From contig OZ244031.1 in assembly GCA_965215045.1 (NCBI GenBank), positions 1,674,001 to 1,738,000 on the forward strand: a stretch of DNA of 64,000 nt. Reading direction: 5' to 3'. This DNA is from G965215045 sp965215045 (GTDB taxonomy: Bacteria; Pseudomonadota; Gammaproteobacteria; JABABF01). Under the pieces are notes generated by a model. It saw nothing but the letters and a program-made list of their open reading frames with translations, did no database searches and was not told where the DNA came from. Position 1 is the first letter of the stretch; each line of letters opens with the position of its first letter. The position numbers and the translations under genes are program-made. Shown piece after piece: positions 35,062 through 43,606 of the stretch.

Positions 35062-35876
35062 TCACCGGCACCCAGGCCGGGCACGCAAAACCAGCGGCAG
35101 TCCGCAAGGCGCAACATGCACAGATCGCCGCCCCAGACGCAGCCGCGGTCCAGGGCGTACACCCCGGGCGCATCACAATGCCCGCGCAGTGCCGACCAGT
35201 GCCCGAACAGGATCCGACGCTCCGGCTCACTGCGCCGATGCGCATACCAGGGCCGGTACCCGGCAGGGGCCTCTTCCGGTGGCCCCTTGCTGCGCAGGGC
35301 GAGCCGCCCGTCGGCATCGCACAAGCGCATGCGCAGCAGGTAATTGCAGATCAGGCGCAGGCGGGGCATCCCCTGCAGGGACTCGTCCCAGGCATCCGGC
35401 AGGTTGCCGCGGAACTGGCGCAGAAAATCGGCGTAATCTTCACCCCGCAACGCCGCCTCCACCTCGCGGGCATAAGCCGATGCCTGCTCCACACTCCAAA
35501 TATGGGGCAGCCCGGCGTGCACCATGAGCCAGTTCTGTCCGGGCTCGTCGACCAGCAGTGGTTGCCCGCGCAGCCACTGTAACAACTGCTCGCAGTCCGG
35601 TGCTTGCAGCACCTCGTCCAGGGTGTCGCCGGGCTTGGGGGCCGCGTCCCCGTAGGCGATTGCCAGCAGGTGCAGGTCATGGTTGCCCAGTACGACCCGC
35701 AGCGAAGTCCGCATCTGGTACAAAAAGCGCAGAACCTCCAGGGAATCCGGCCCGCGATTGACCAGGTCGCCGACCACCCACAGGCAGTCATTGCGCGGTG
35801 AAAATTGCACCTTGTGCAACAGCCTTTGCAGCGGCTGCAGGCAACCCTGGATGTCGCCGATCGCGTACTCCGTCAT
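35058..35876 (-). CDS. apaH: Bis(5'-nucleosyl)-tetraphosphatase (symmetrical)
   Basis: ApaH (272 residues) hydrolyses Ap4A to two ADP and can decap Np4-RNA. The calcineurin-like phosphoesterase motifs are YAIGDIQGC, WVVGDLVNRGPDS and VLGNHDLHLLA, and a later MVHAGLP. Length typical (about 280). Last gene of the lptD-surA-pdxA-rsmA-apaG-apaH operon; it lies 67 nt after apaG. Confidence 0.97.
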   Translation of the reverse strand: MTEYAIGDIQGCLQPLQRLLHKVQFSPRNDCLWVVGDLVNRGPDSLEVLRFLYQMRTSLRVVLGNHDLHLLAIAYGDAAPKPGDTLDEVLQAPDCEQLLQWLRGQPLLVDEPGQNWLMVHAGLPHIWSVEQASAYAREVEAALRGEDYADFLRQFRGNLPDAWDESLQGMPRLRLICNYLLRMRLCDADGRLALRSKGPPEEAPAGYRPWYAHRRSEPERRILFGHWSALRGHCDAPGVYALDRGCVWGGDLCMLRLADCRWFCVPGLGAGD

Positions 35877-35943
35877 ACGCTTTCAGCAATCACAGCAGTC
35901 CGTGGGAGCGTGAAGGCCTGCCTGGAGGCCGGGCGGTGTGTCT

Positions 35944-36330
35944 TCAATTCAGCAAGTGGGGCGGGGTGAGATAAAAGCGCGGAATCGGCACGTCGAAGGT
36001 GTTGCCTTCATCATCGCACATGCGGTAACTGCCCGACATGCTGCCGCCATTGCCATTCACCAGGGCACCGCTGGTGTAGCGAAAACTGTCGCCCGAACGG
36101 ATGACCGGTTGCCGGCCGACCACGCCCTCGCCGTGCACCTCCTGGGTGACCTGCTCCCCCTCGTCGGTGATAATCCAGTGCCGTTCCAGGAGTTGCACGG
36201 TAAATGGACAGAGATTGTGAATGGTGATCGTGTAGGCGAAGGCGTGCTGTCCCTGCTCGGGATCGGAGTGTTCTTCCAGGTAGCGACTCTCCACCCCGAT
36301 GTCGATGTTGATTTTCTGCTCCGCGCTCAT
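35944..36330 (-). CDS. apaG: ApaG (Co2+/Mg2+ efflux-associated) protein
   Basis: ApaG (128 residues) is a single fibronectin III-like domain whose biochemical role is not settled; mutants show cobalt and magnesium phenotypes. Motifs include AYTITIHNLCPFTVQLLERH, GVVGRQPVIRSGDSFRYTSG and GSMSGSYRM. The start codon overlaps the rsmA stop (ATGA), giving the usual rsmA-apaG coupling. Confidence 0.96.
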   Translation of the reverse strand: MSAEQKINIDIGVESRYLEEHSDPEQGQHAFAYTITIHNLCPFTVQLLERHWIITDEGEQVTQEVHGEGVVGRQPVIRSGDSFRYTSGALVNGNGGSMSGSYRMCDDEGNTFDVPIPRFYLTPPHLLN

Positions 36331-37115
36331 TTTGTCTCCCTGTGCAACAGTGCGCTGATGCGCAAAAATTTTTCCAGGCCAAGTTGTTCAGCGCGCAGCC
36401 CCGCATCGATACCGGCAGCTGCCAGGGCCCCTGCTTCCACTGCTCCCTCCAGCGATCGGCGCAGGGTCTTGCGCCGCTGCTGAAACGCCAGGCGCAGCAC
36501 CCGGTCCAGTTTCTCTTCCTGGATGTGCGACGGGAGCGGTCGGCGCAGAATGAATTCTACCACGGAGGAAAGCACCTTCGGCGGCGGTTGAAAAGCACCC
36601 GCGTGTATGGAAAACAGCCGGCGGATCGAAGTGCAATAAAAGCGTGCCATCACCGTGAGCCTGCCGTACTCGCGCCCGCCGGGCGCAGCGGTCAGCCGCC
36701 GGGCCACCTCCTGTTGCAGCATCAGGTGCAGGTCCCGGACCCGGACGCCGCAGCGGAAAAAATGAAACAGCAGCGGGGCGGAAATGTTATAGGGCAGGTT
36801 GCCGACAATGCGGATCTCCCCGTCGCCGGCGACACCGCTGAAATCGAAATTGCGGGCGTCCTCCAGGTGCAGGGAAAAATTCTTCCGGCCGCCAAAGCGT
36901 CGGCGCAGGCGCGGTGCCAGGCGCCTGTCGATTTCCACCGCGTGCAACACGGCACCGGAGTCCAGCAGCGGCCCGGTCAGCGCCCCCCGTCCCGGCCCGA
37001 TCTCGACGATGGTATCTCGCGGGCCCGGTGCGATCGCCTCGATGATGCGCTGGATGACACCCCGCTCGTGCAGAAAATGCTGTCCCAGCAGCTTAAGGGG
37101 CGGTGGCGTCTGCAC
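36327..37115 (-). CDS. rsmA: 16S rRNA (adenine1518/1519-N6,N6)-dimethyltransferase
   Basis: RsmA/KsgA (262 residues) dimethylates two adenines in helix 45 of 16S rRNA. SAM-binding motif I is IVEIGPGRGALTGPLL. The catalytic motif IVGNLPYNISAPLLFHF (NLPY) is intact. GTG at 37115 is chosen because it gives VQTPPPLKLLGQHFL, the family N-terminus. It overlaps the pdxA end by 23 nt. The longer frame is a shadow of pdxA. Confidence 0.96.
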   Translation of the reverse strand: MQTPPPLKLLGQHFLHERGVIQRIIEAIAPGPRDTIVEIGPGRGALTGPLLDSGAVLHAVEIDRRLAPRLRRRFGGRKNFSLHLEDARNFDFSGVAGDGEIRIVGNLPYNISAPLLFHFFRCGVRVRDLHLMLQQEVARRLTAAPGGREYGRLTVMARFYCTSIRRLFSIHAGAFQPPPKVLSSVVEFILRRPLPSHIQEEKLDRVLRLAFQQRRKTLRRSLEGAVEAGALAAAGIDAGLRAEQLGLEKFLRISALLHRETK

Positions 37116-38109
37116 TCTGCTCGGGCGTTCTGCGCGCCAGTTCTGTGGCGCAGCGCAGTGCTTGTTCCAGGCTGTCGCCGCGGGCGTTCCCGCTGCCGGC
37201 AATTTCCAGCGCGGTGCCGTGGTCCACCGAGGTGCGCACAAAGGGCAGTCCCAGGGTGATGTTGACCGCCTGGCCGAAACCCAGGTGTTTGAGTACCGGC
37301 AGGCCCTGGTCGTGGTACATCGCCAGCACCGCATCCGCGGTCTCCAGGTGCTGTGCCGTGAACAGGGTATCCGCCGCCAGCGGCCCCTCCAGCTGCAGTC
37401 CCTCTGCGCGCAAACTCTCCAGGCAGGGTGCGATGACCGTCTGCTCTTCGTCTCCCAGTGCGCCATCATCGCCGGCGTGCGGGTTGAGGCCGCAGACGAG
37501 AATACGCGGATGGGGCAGTCCAAATTGCTCCCGCAGGGCACTTTCCAGTACGCGGATCGTGCGTTCCAGGCTCTGCCGCTCGATACGCCCGGGGACCTCC
37601 TTCAGGGGCAGGTGCGTGGTCGCCAGCGCGACGCGCAGGGAATCCGTGCACAACATCATCACCGGCTGCGGAGTATCGCTGAGTGCGGCCAGGAACTCGG
37701 TGTGTCCGTGGAAGGGGATGCCGGAGCGCACCAGGTGCCCCTTGTGCACCGGCCCGGTGACCAGTGCCTGGAATTCCCCGTTCATGCACAGTGCCGCCGC
37801 GCGCCGCAGCGTGGCTACAACATACTGCGCATTGGCAGCATCCAGTTGCCCGGCACGGGTCGGGCGCCCGCTTTGCACCGGCAGCACGGACAGCGAACCG
37901 GCCTCGCAGACCGGCGGGTCCGCCGCATCCACCAGCACATGCAGATGCAACGGCAGTCCCAGCATCTTGGCGCGGTTGTCGAGCAGTGCCGGGTCGGCGA
38001 CGGCCACGATCGCCTGTGTGCGCTCCCGCTGCGCCAACTGCACCGCCAGGTCGGGGCCGACCCCGGCAGGTTCACCCGGTGTCAGGAGAATGCGCGGCGT
38101 CCCGTTCAC
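37093..38109 (-). CDS. pdxA: 4-hydroxythreonine-4-phosphate dehydrogenase
   Basis: PdxA (338 residues) acts in the DXP-dependent pyridoxal phosphate pathway. Signatures: ILLTPGEPAGVGPDLAVQLA, the metal-binding histidines in TGPVHKGHL and FHGHTEFLA, and CGLNPHAGDDG. The ATG overlaps the surA stop (ATGA) and the 3' end overlaps rsmA, so the whole set is tightly coupled. Confidence 0.97.
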   Translation of the reverse strand: MNGTPRILLTPGEPAGVGPDLAVQLAQRERTQAIVAVADPALLDNRAKMLGLPLHLHVLVDAADPPVCEAGSLSVLPVQSGRPTRAGQLDAANAQYVVATLRRAAALCMNGEFQALVTGPVHKGHLVRSGIPFHGHTEFLAALSDTPQPVMMLCTDSLRVALATTHLPLKEVPGRIERQSLERTIRVLESALREQFGLPHPRILVCGLNPHAGDDGALGDEEQTVIAPCLESLRAEGLQLEGPLAADTLFTAQHLETADAVLAMYHDQGLPVLKHLGFGQAVNITLGLPFVRTSVDHGTALEIAGSGNARGDSLEQALRCATELARRTPEQSADATAP

Positions 38110-39425
38110 CAGCGAATTTCCACCAGGGCCTCATCGCGAATCTTGTCGAGCCAGTTGCGAAGTTCCTCCCGGTAGCGCCGCAGGTAAAGACTGCGGTGGG
38201 CCTGTTCGCGAATTCTTTCTTCGGCGATGTTCTTGCGGCGCTGGCCCGAGACCTGCAGGATGTGCCAGCCGTAGGGGCTGGCGAACACCGGGCTCACCGC
38301 GTCGAGCTGCGCGTTTTGCATCACCTCCTCGAAGGCCGGCGTCATCTCCCCGGGGGAGACCCAGCCCAGCGAGCCGCCCTCGTCCGCCGAACCCGGGTCT
38401 TCGGAGTAATTGCCGGCCATGATGCCGAAATCCTCGCCGTCCAGGATGCGCTGGCGGATTTCCTCGAGCCGGGCGCGGCTGCGCTTGCCGTGCTCCTGGT
38501 CCCGGATCAGGATATGCCGCACCTTGTGCTGTTGCACGAACTGCTCCGTCCCGCCGCGTCGTCCCGCCAGGTAGCCGACGTGCAGACCGCTGTCATTGCT
38601 GAGCACGGGCGTCATCTCCCCCGGCTGCAGGTCCGGGAGCACGTTTTCAAACAGGGTGGGCGTCTCTTGGGGCAGGCGCCAACCCAAGTCGCCGCCCTGC
38701 AGTCCGCAGTCTTCTTTTGCCGAGACCAGGCGCGCGAAATCCGCTGCCGTCTGTGCCTGCGCCCGGAGTTCTTCCAGGCAGCGTCGGGCGCGCTTTTTGT
38801 CTGTCTCGCTGGCATCGCTTTCCAGCGGTGCCATGGCGTTGAGCAGGCGGTAGTGAGCCCGGTACAGGGCGGTGCCTTCCCGGGATTTCAGAAACCGGTC
38901 GATCTCGCGCTCCTCGATGCGCACCTTGCGGTGGACATTCCCGCGCTGCACCCGCTCGATGAGCAGCTCCCGGCGCAATTGTGCGCGGTACTCCTGGTAC
39001 GTACCCGTGCGGATCATCTCCTGGCGCCACGCTTCCGGGTCCCGGTCCCTCTCCTCCGCCATGGATTCCATGGCGCGGTCCAGTTCCTGGTCACTGATGT
39101 CCACGCCGACACGCTTGCCGATCTGCAATTGCAGGCTTTCGACAATGATGCGCTCCAGCACTTCGCGTTCCAGGGCCGAGCGCGCGGGCACGGGGCGCTC
39201 CTGCTGTTTCAGGGCTTCTTGCACCTGCAGCAGACGCTGGTTGAACTCGCTGTAGAGAACGGCGTCATCACCGACCAGTGCCAGCACCCGGTCCAGGTAG
39301 ACCTCCTCCTGGGCCCGGGCCTGGACGGTGCCCATCGCCGGCAGTGCCAACAGCAGCCACGCCAGGGCTATGGCACCTCGTTGCGCCACACCGCCCCCCG
39401 TTCTTTCTTGTCGCTGCACTCTCAT
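38106..39425 (-). CDS. surA: Periplasmic chaperone/peptidyl-prolyl isomerase SurA
   Basis: SurA (439 residues) guides unfolded outer-membrane proteins, including LptD, to the Bam complex. Signal peptide core IALAWLLLALPAMGTVQARA, then the chaperone domain starting LDRVLALVGDDAVLYSEF. Two parvulin domains follow; the second has RHILIRDQEHGKR, GSLGWVSPGEM and YGWHILQVSG. Lies 11 nt after lptD. Confidence 0.97.
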   Translation of the reverse strand: MRVQRQERTGGGVAQRGAIALAWLLLALPAMGTVQARAQEEVYLDRVLALVGDDAVLYSEFNQRLLQVQEALKQQERPVPARSALEREVLERIIVESLQLQIGKRVGVDISDQELDRAMESMAEERDRDPEAWRQEMIRTGTYQEYRAQLRRELLIERVQRGNVHRKVRIEEREIDRFLKSREGTALYRAHYRLLNAMAPLESDASETDKKRARRCLEELRAQAQTAADFARLVSAKEDCGLQGGDLGWRLPQETPTLFENVLPDLQPGEMTPVLSNDSGLHVGYLAGRRGGTEQFVQQHKVRHILIRDQEHGKRSRARLEEIRQRILDGEDFGIMAGNYSEDPGSADEGGSLGWVSPGEMTPAFEEVMQNAQLDAVSPVFASPYGWHILQVSGQRRKNIAEERIREQAHRSLYLRRYREELRNWLDKIRDEALVEIRW

Positions 39426-39436
39426 TTCAATCTGCT

Positions 39437-41608
39437 CTAAAAGGCACCAAACCCATGCAGGGAAAACTCAAATGATACGCTGTTGTCCCACAGCCCTGCA
39501 TCTTCCAGCGTGCGATTCCATCGCAATCCCACTGTCCAGCAACAACCGGAAAAACGAAAACCGCCCTCGGCGAGGATATCCTGCTCGCGTTCTATATCAT
39601 AATCCCAGTTGCCAAAAAATCGCCAATTCCCGCGCGGGAAGTCCAGGCGCAGCTGCGCCTGTTCCAGGGCCTCCCCGCTCCCGGGATGGAAGCGGTCATA
39701 GCGGTGCACCAAGCGCAGCAGGGAGTGCTCATCGGCATCTTCATAGCGCAGTTCCCACAGCCCGGCATCCATACGTCCCCGGCGCGTATCGACAATGGTT
39801 TCCCCGCGCCACAGCCAGTGCGCGGACGGATGCCAGCGCCACCGGGCGGCGAGCGGTGAATGCGAGAGCGTCGGGTCGCGCGGTGCCCCGTCCAGGAACA
39901 CCTCGCGATCTGCAAAATAAAAGATTTGTCCCAACTGCAGGCCCAGCAGTTCGCGCCCCGAACGTTCATCGAGGATCCGGCTTTGCAGGACCAGGCTCAA
40001 GCGGTTGTCGTCGGCGATGCGGTCGCGCCCGCTGAAGCGCGATTCCCGGAACAGCTGTTGCGGGGTGAATTCCCGCACCCCGCTTTGAAAGACCGGCAGG
40101 GCCTCCTGTTTGGCGGCTCGTTCGCGGGTGTAGAAATACAAGAGTTGCGGTTCCAGGGTCTGGCGCAGGGAGCGTCCGGCGGGGCCAATGCTGCGTTGCC
40201 AGCCCAGGGCGGCGGAGAAACCGGCGGACAGGGCGGTGATGCCCTGCTTGGCGGCATGTTGCGGGGAGTGCTCCAGGAACCGGAGCTTGGCCCAGGGTCT
40301 GAAGTGCCCGCCACGCCAGCGCATCGGCCAGGCGATGCCCGCCTCCGCATAAAGACGCGAGCCGTCGCTGAGGGTGGCGGTGCTGGCCTGGAAATCACTG
40401 TATTCCGCCTGCAGCAGGTATTCCGGCTGGAACGAGCCGCGGTCGCTGCGATAGCGCAACAGCGCGGTCGGTTGCTGCCGGTAGAAAGCGTCCGTTGCAC
40501 TGCCGCGCAGTGCCTGGTAGTCGATACTCTCCAGGCGTAACAGCCAGTTGCGATTGGCGTATTGCAGTGCGCCGCGCTGCTCCAGGTAGGGGGGGCGCGG
40601 GAACTCAAAATCGTACAGGTAATTGGCGTCACTGCTCTTGGCGTAGCGCACGAAGCCATCCCAGTGCCGGCTGCCATGTTCTTCCAATTGGAAGCGATAC
40701 AACCAGCGCCTGGCATCCGCGGCGCTGCGGTCCTCCTCCAGGTGTGCGGCTTGTATCTGGCCGCGCAACTGCGGCAGCAGCCAGCGGAATTCCCCCTGCA
40801 GCATTGTGCCCCGGTCTTCGATGTAGCGCGGCGTGATGAGGGCGTCGTAGTTCGGTGCCAGGTTCAGGTACAGCGGCTGGCTCCAATCGATACCGTCACT
40901 GCGGGAATACGCGATATTGGGCTGCAACAGGCCGCTGTGGCGCGTCTCGCCGACCGGGAACCCGAACCATGGCAGGTACAGCACCGGTACCCGGCCCATG
41001 CGCAGTTGCAGATTGCGGGCCGTGAGATAGTCGGTCTCGCCGTCGATGCGCATTTCAGCGGCGCGGATGTGCCACCACTCCCGCTGTGGCGGACAACTGG
41101 ACCAGGTGGCGTCCTCGAGTTGCAGGGTGCTGCCGTTCTTGTGCAGGGATGCGGCGCGTCCCTGGGAAGGCGTCTCAAAGAGCGTGTAGCGCAGTGTTTC
41201 CAGGACGCCGTCCCCGCTGTCGATACGCAAGCGGGCCTCCCGGCCCTCCACCAGGGCGCCGGCTTCGAGCAAACGCACCTCTCCAGATAACTGCGCCTCA
41301 TCGCCCCCGGGGGCGATGTGCACCTGTTCCGCCTCCAACTGGCGCCGCCCCTGCCGGATGCGCACCCCGCCCTCCAGGTGCACGCTGCCGTCCGCCTCCT
41401 GGCGGGTGTGCCGGGCGTCGATCTCCTTGCGCTCATACCCCGGGCCTTCGCGCAACCCTGGAAAGGGATGCCGGAAAGCACCGCAGCAGGGCACCTCCGG
41501 TGCACAGACGCCCGGCGGTTCCGCCCATGCCGCCAGGCTCTGCAGGCACAAGTGCGCAAGCAGGGCCGGCAGCAGGTATGGGCGCAAACGCAAAGAGAAA
41601 ATCTGCAT
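39437..41608 (-). CDS. lptD: LPS-assembly protein LptD
   Basis: Outer-membrane beta-barrel (723 residues) that inserts lipopolysaccharide into the outer leaflet with LptE. Signal peptide MQIFSLRLRPYLLPALLAH, then the LptA-like N-terminal domain (about 60-200) and a C-terminal barrel ending in an aromatic-rich strand (VSFEFSLHGFGAF, terminal Phe). Motifs RVPVLYLPWFGFPVG and GLLQPNIAYS are typical. ATG 41608 was chosen because it places the signal peptide at the N-terminus; the frame stays open upstream without similarity. A CATAAT in reverse orientation about 30 nt upstream could be its -10. Confidence 0.95.
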   Translation of the reverse strand: MQIFSLRLRPYLLPALLAHLCLQSLAAWAEPPGVCAPEVPCCGAFRHPFPGLREGPGYERKEIDARHTRQEADGSVHLEGGVRIRQGRRQLEAEQVHIAPGGDEAQLSGEVRLLEAGALVEGREARLRIDSGDGVLETLRYTLFETPSQGRAASLHKNGSTLQLEDATWSSCPPQREWWHIRAAEMRIDGETDYLTARNLQLRMGRVPVLYLPWFGFPVGETRHSGLLQPNIAYSRSDGIDWSQPLYLNLAPNYDALITPRYIEDRGTMLQGEFRWLLPQLRGQIQAAHLEEDRSAADARRWLYRFQLEEHGSRHWDGFVRYAKSSDANYLYDFEFPRPPYLEQRGALQYANRNWLLRLESIDYQALRGSATDAFYRQQPTALLRYRSDRGSFQPEYLLQAEYSDFQASTATLSDGSRLYAEAGIAWPMRWRGGHFRPWAKLRFLEHSPQHAAKQGITALSAGFSAALGWQRSIGPAGRSLRQTLEPQLLYFYTRERAAKQEALPVFQSGVREFTPQQLFRESRFSGRDRIADDNRLSLVLQSRILDERSGRELLGLQLGQIFYFADREVFLDGAPRDPTLSHSPLAARWRWHPSAHWLWRGETIVDTRRGRMDAGLWELRYEDADEHSLLRLVHRYDRFHPGSGEALEQAQLRLDFPRGNWRFFGNWDYDIEREQDILAEGGFRFSGCCWTVGLRWNRTLEDAGLWDNSVSFEFSLHGFGAF

Positions 41609-41894
41609 CGACCCGCGAGTAAAAGCGGATATTATGCACGCCCGCAGTGTTCTTGAGAGTTTCGTGCCGCCAAAGATTTCCAGTGAGACTGCGTCCTGTG
41701 CACCGCGCATACACAGCTGCGCGTGCTGAATGAGCGAGCGCGGAAACCGGCGGGCACCGGGAGCAGGGGTTTTATCCCGGGTGCCCAAACCCGTGTGAGG
41801 CGGCCTGCACAATATTCTGTATTTTCCCCTGTAATTAATGTATTATCGGCGTTGTGCCTTGCACAATCTATTCATCGCCAATAGGGGGAACATC
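41609..41894. other. Divergent intergenic region lptD/MAPEG gene
   Basis: 286 bp holding the two divergent start regions. The lptD-proximal side has the CATAAT-like -10. The right half is notably AT-rich (about 41815-41885, including TAATTAATGTATTATC) and probably holds the promoter of the membrane protein gene. I see no RNA gene, repeat or convincing ORF. Confidence 0.5.
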
Positions 41895-42317
41895 ATGTCA
41901 GAGCTCGCCATTTTGAAACCGGTTCTGGTACTGATCACGCTGACCGCCATCGTCTGGCTGGTTATGCTGGTGACGCGCACCAGGCAATTCAGCCAGCCCG
42001 AGTTCCGAGAGATCAATGCCGACACCCGGGAGAAGGTGGCCAAGGCACTCACCGGCCGGGCGGAGTTGAGTTCCAATAACTTCAACAACCTGTTCGAATT
42101 GCCGGTGCTGTTTTATGCGCTGGTTTTCGTCATCCTGCACCTGGCCCTGATCGACAACCTGCACGTGTTGATGGCATGGGTGTTCGTGATTTTCCGCATC
42201 CTGCACAGCCTGGTGCACTGCACGTACAACAACGTGATGCACCGGTTCCTGCTGTGGTTGATCTCCACCCTGGCCTTGTTGGTTATGCTGGTGCGCGTTC
42301 TGCTCGAGGTGTTCTGA
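41895..42317 (+). CDS. MAPEG family membrane protein
   Basis: Four-helix inner-membrane protein of 140 residues. Hydrophobic segments at about 7-26, 69-90, 91-110 and 118-138. The motif SSNNFNNLFELPVLFYAL is the MAPEG signature (membrane-associated proteins in eicosanoid and glutathione metabolism); a HSLVHCTYNNVMHRF segment follows. Bacterial members are poorly characterised, some with glutathione-transferase-like activity. ATG 41895 has a strong AGGGGGA about 6 nt upstream. The 3' end overlaps the convergent regulator gene by 35 bp. Confidence 0.88.
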   Translation: MSELAILKPVLVLITLTAIVWLVMLVTRTRQFSQPEFREINADTREKVAKALTGRAELSSNNFNNLFELPVLFYALVFVILHLALIDNLHVLMAWVFVIFRILHSLVHCTYNNVMHRFLLWLISTLALLVMLVRVLLEVF

Positions 42318-43326
42318 CAGCACTTTCTCCCGCGGACAGGGAGAACAGCTTGCCGCGCACGCGCCGGCGGTAATTGCGCGGCGTATCGCCCAGGCAGCGT
42401 CGAAACAGCATCGAAAAGTGCGCCGCATCCGGGTACCCGCAACGGGCCGCAACTTCCGCGATGCTGAGATTGCTGGTGCGCAGCAGATCCTGCGCCCGTT
42501 TCATGCGCTGCGTCCTGAGCCAACGCCCCGGGCTCTCACCGACGGCACCCCGGAAACGGCGCAGCAGGGTGCGTGGATGCAAGTTGAAGCGCACCGCCAG
42601 TGCCCCCAGGTTCTGCGCTTGCTCCAGGTGTTGTTGCATCCATTCCTGCACCCGGATAATCTCTTCGTCATCATGCGTGCGGCCCTCGCCGTGCAAGTAG
42701 GCATGCTCGGCAAAAGGGCGGCGGATCTCCGGTGAAAAATGCCCTTCCACGTAGCGGCTGGTCGCCGGGCCGTAGAGCTTGCCGACCAGGTGGACTGCCA
42801 GGTCGGCAATTGAATTGACGCTGCCGGCACAGTAAATATTCCCCGACTGGGTGATCAGGTGTCGTTCCTGGAGCAACACCCGGGGGTAGCGCCGGGCGAA
42901 TTCCTTCTGGCAGTGCCAGTGCGTGCTGGCGGGGCGTTCATCCAGCAGACCGCTTTCGGCGAGCAGGAAACTGCCGTTACCGGCGGCGCACAGTGCACCG
43001 CCCGCCCGATGCAGGGCGCGTAGCAGCGGCACAAGTTGTCGCAGCTGAGGGTGCAGGATGCGGTGGGGATTGCGCCACAGCGAGGGGATGAACAGGACTT
43101 CTGGCTGGCCCAGGTCGGCAAAACTGCCGTCGGGGGTGAGATTCAAGCCGCCGATAGCAGACACCGGCCGGCCAGCGGGTGAGAGCAAACGGATGCAGAG
43201 CGGCGGGCGTTCCCGGAAGTGCCCGCGGGCGCGGCTGAAATCATCCGCCGCCTGAAAAATCTCCACTGGCAGGCCGATGCTGGAGCCGATCATGCCGGGA
43301 AAACCCAGCAGTGCGATCTCTGTCAT
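42283..43326 (-). CDS. GlxA/AraC-type transcriptional regulator with DJ-1/PfpI-like domain
   Basis: Regulator of 347 residues. Residues about 1-190 form a class I glutaminase-like (DJ-1/PfpI) sensor domain starting MTEIALLGFPGMIGSSIG. At the usual nucleophile elbow it has AAGNGSFLLAESGLLDERPA, so the Cys common in CTGAF-type members is absent, as in some other GlxA-like subfamilies. Residues about 225-325 form the double helix-turn-helix AraC domain (ALAVRFNLHPRTLLRRFRG; IAEVAARCGYPDAAHFSMLF). It is divergent from fabY, and paired direct repeats lie between them, so it probably controls fabY and itself. The ligand is unknown. Confidence 0.9.
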   Translation of the reverse strand: MTEIALLGFPGMIGSSIGLPVEIFQAADDFSRARGHFRERPPLCIRLLSPAGRPVSAIGGLNLTPDGSFADLGQPEVLFIPSLWRNPHRILHPQLRQLVPLLRALHRAGGALCAAGNGSFLLAESGLLDERPASTHWHCQKEFARRYPRVLLQERHLITQSGNIYCAGSVNSIADLAVHLVGKLYGPATSRYVEGHFSPEIRRPFAEHAYLHGEGRTHDDEEIIRVQEWMQQHLEQAQNLGALAVRFNLHPRTLLRRFRGAVGESPGRWLRTQRMKRAQDLLRTSNLSIAEVAARCGYPDAAHFSMLFRRCLGDTPRNYRRRVRGKLFSLSAGESAVRTPRAERAPA

Positions 43327-43367
43327 GTCTTTTAATGCATGGAAGCTGTCTTTAATATTATATTACC
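43326..43367. promoter_or_regulatory. Putative operator pair A (two 21-bp direct repeats) at regulator start
   Basis: TGTCTTTTAAT begins at 43326 and TGTCTTTAATATTATATTA begins at 43347, exactly 21 bp apart, the spacing of AraC-type half-sites such as araI1/I2. The pair abuts the start codon of the GlxA/AraC-type regulator, fitting autoregulation. The second half-site closely resembles the one beginning at 43545. Confidence 0.5.
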
Positions 43368-43379
43368 GGGCCTGGGCAT

Positions 43380-43500
43380 CGCTGCCACACCCCCCGCTAC
43401 CCCGTCACGCCGCTACCCCGTCATACCGCCGCTGCCGCCCCTCGCTACCTCTGCCACCCCTCGCCGCCGCCCCTCGCCGCTGCTGCCACCCGCCACACCC
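43380..43500. repeat. Pyrimidine-rich CCGCTACCCC/CCGCCGCTGCC degenerate repeat
   Basis: About 120 bp of almost purine-free sequence separates the two operator pairs. CCGCTACCCCGTCA occurs twice in tandem (around 43395-43425), followed by degenerate CGCTACC, CTGCCACCCCTCGCCGCC and CGCCGCTGCTGCCACCC units. The strand bias and repetition differ from every neighbour. No convincing start-bearing gene or hairpin is seen. It looks like an expanded spacer. Confidence 0.6.
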
Positions 43501-43523
43501 TGTGGCGTCTTTGTCTGTGAGGC

Positions 43524-43565
43524 TGTCTTTTATACAATAAAAAATGTCTCTAATATCGTATTATT
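43524..43565. promoter_or_regulatory. Putative operator pair B (two 21-bp direct repeats) before fabY
   Basis: TGTCTTTTATACAATAAAA begins at 43524 and TGTCTCTAATATCGTATTA begins at 43545, again exactly 21 bp apart and 198 bp from pair A. The downstream half-site would overlap the -35 region of a promoter whose possible -10 is TACACT (43582-43587), the arrangement used by AraC-type activators. The fabY start codon lies at 43607. Confidence 0.5.
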
Positions 43566-43606
43566 GGGGCTGCAGAAAGGCTACACTGCAATAGGGGAAG
43601 CCAAAT

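Noticed and set aside
42283..42317. Frameshift or misassembly suggested by overlap of the MAPEG gene and the convergent regulator
   Set aside because: Both frames end with natural stop codons, and short tail-to-tail overlaps are common in this window (metZ/apaH, folK/SDR, DUF1289/lpxH).
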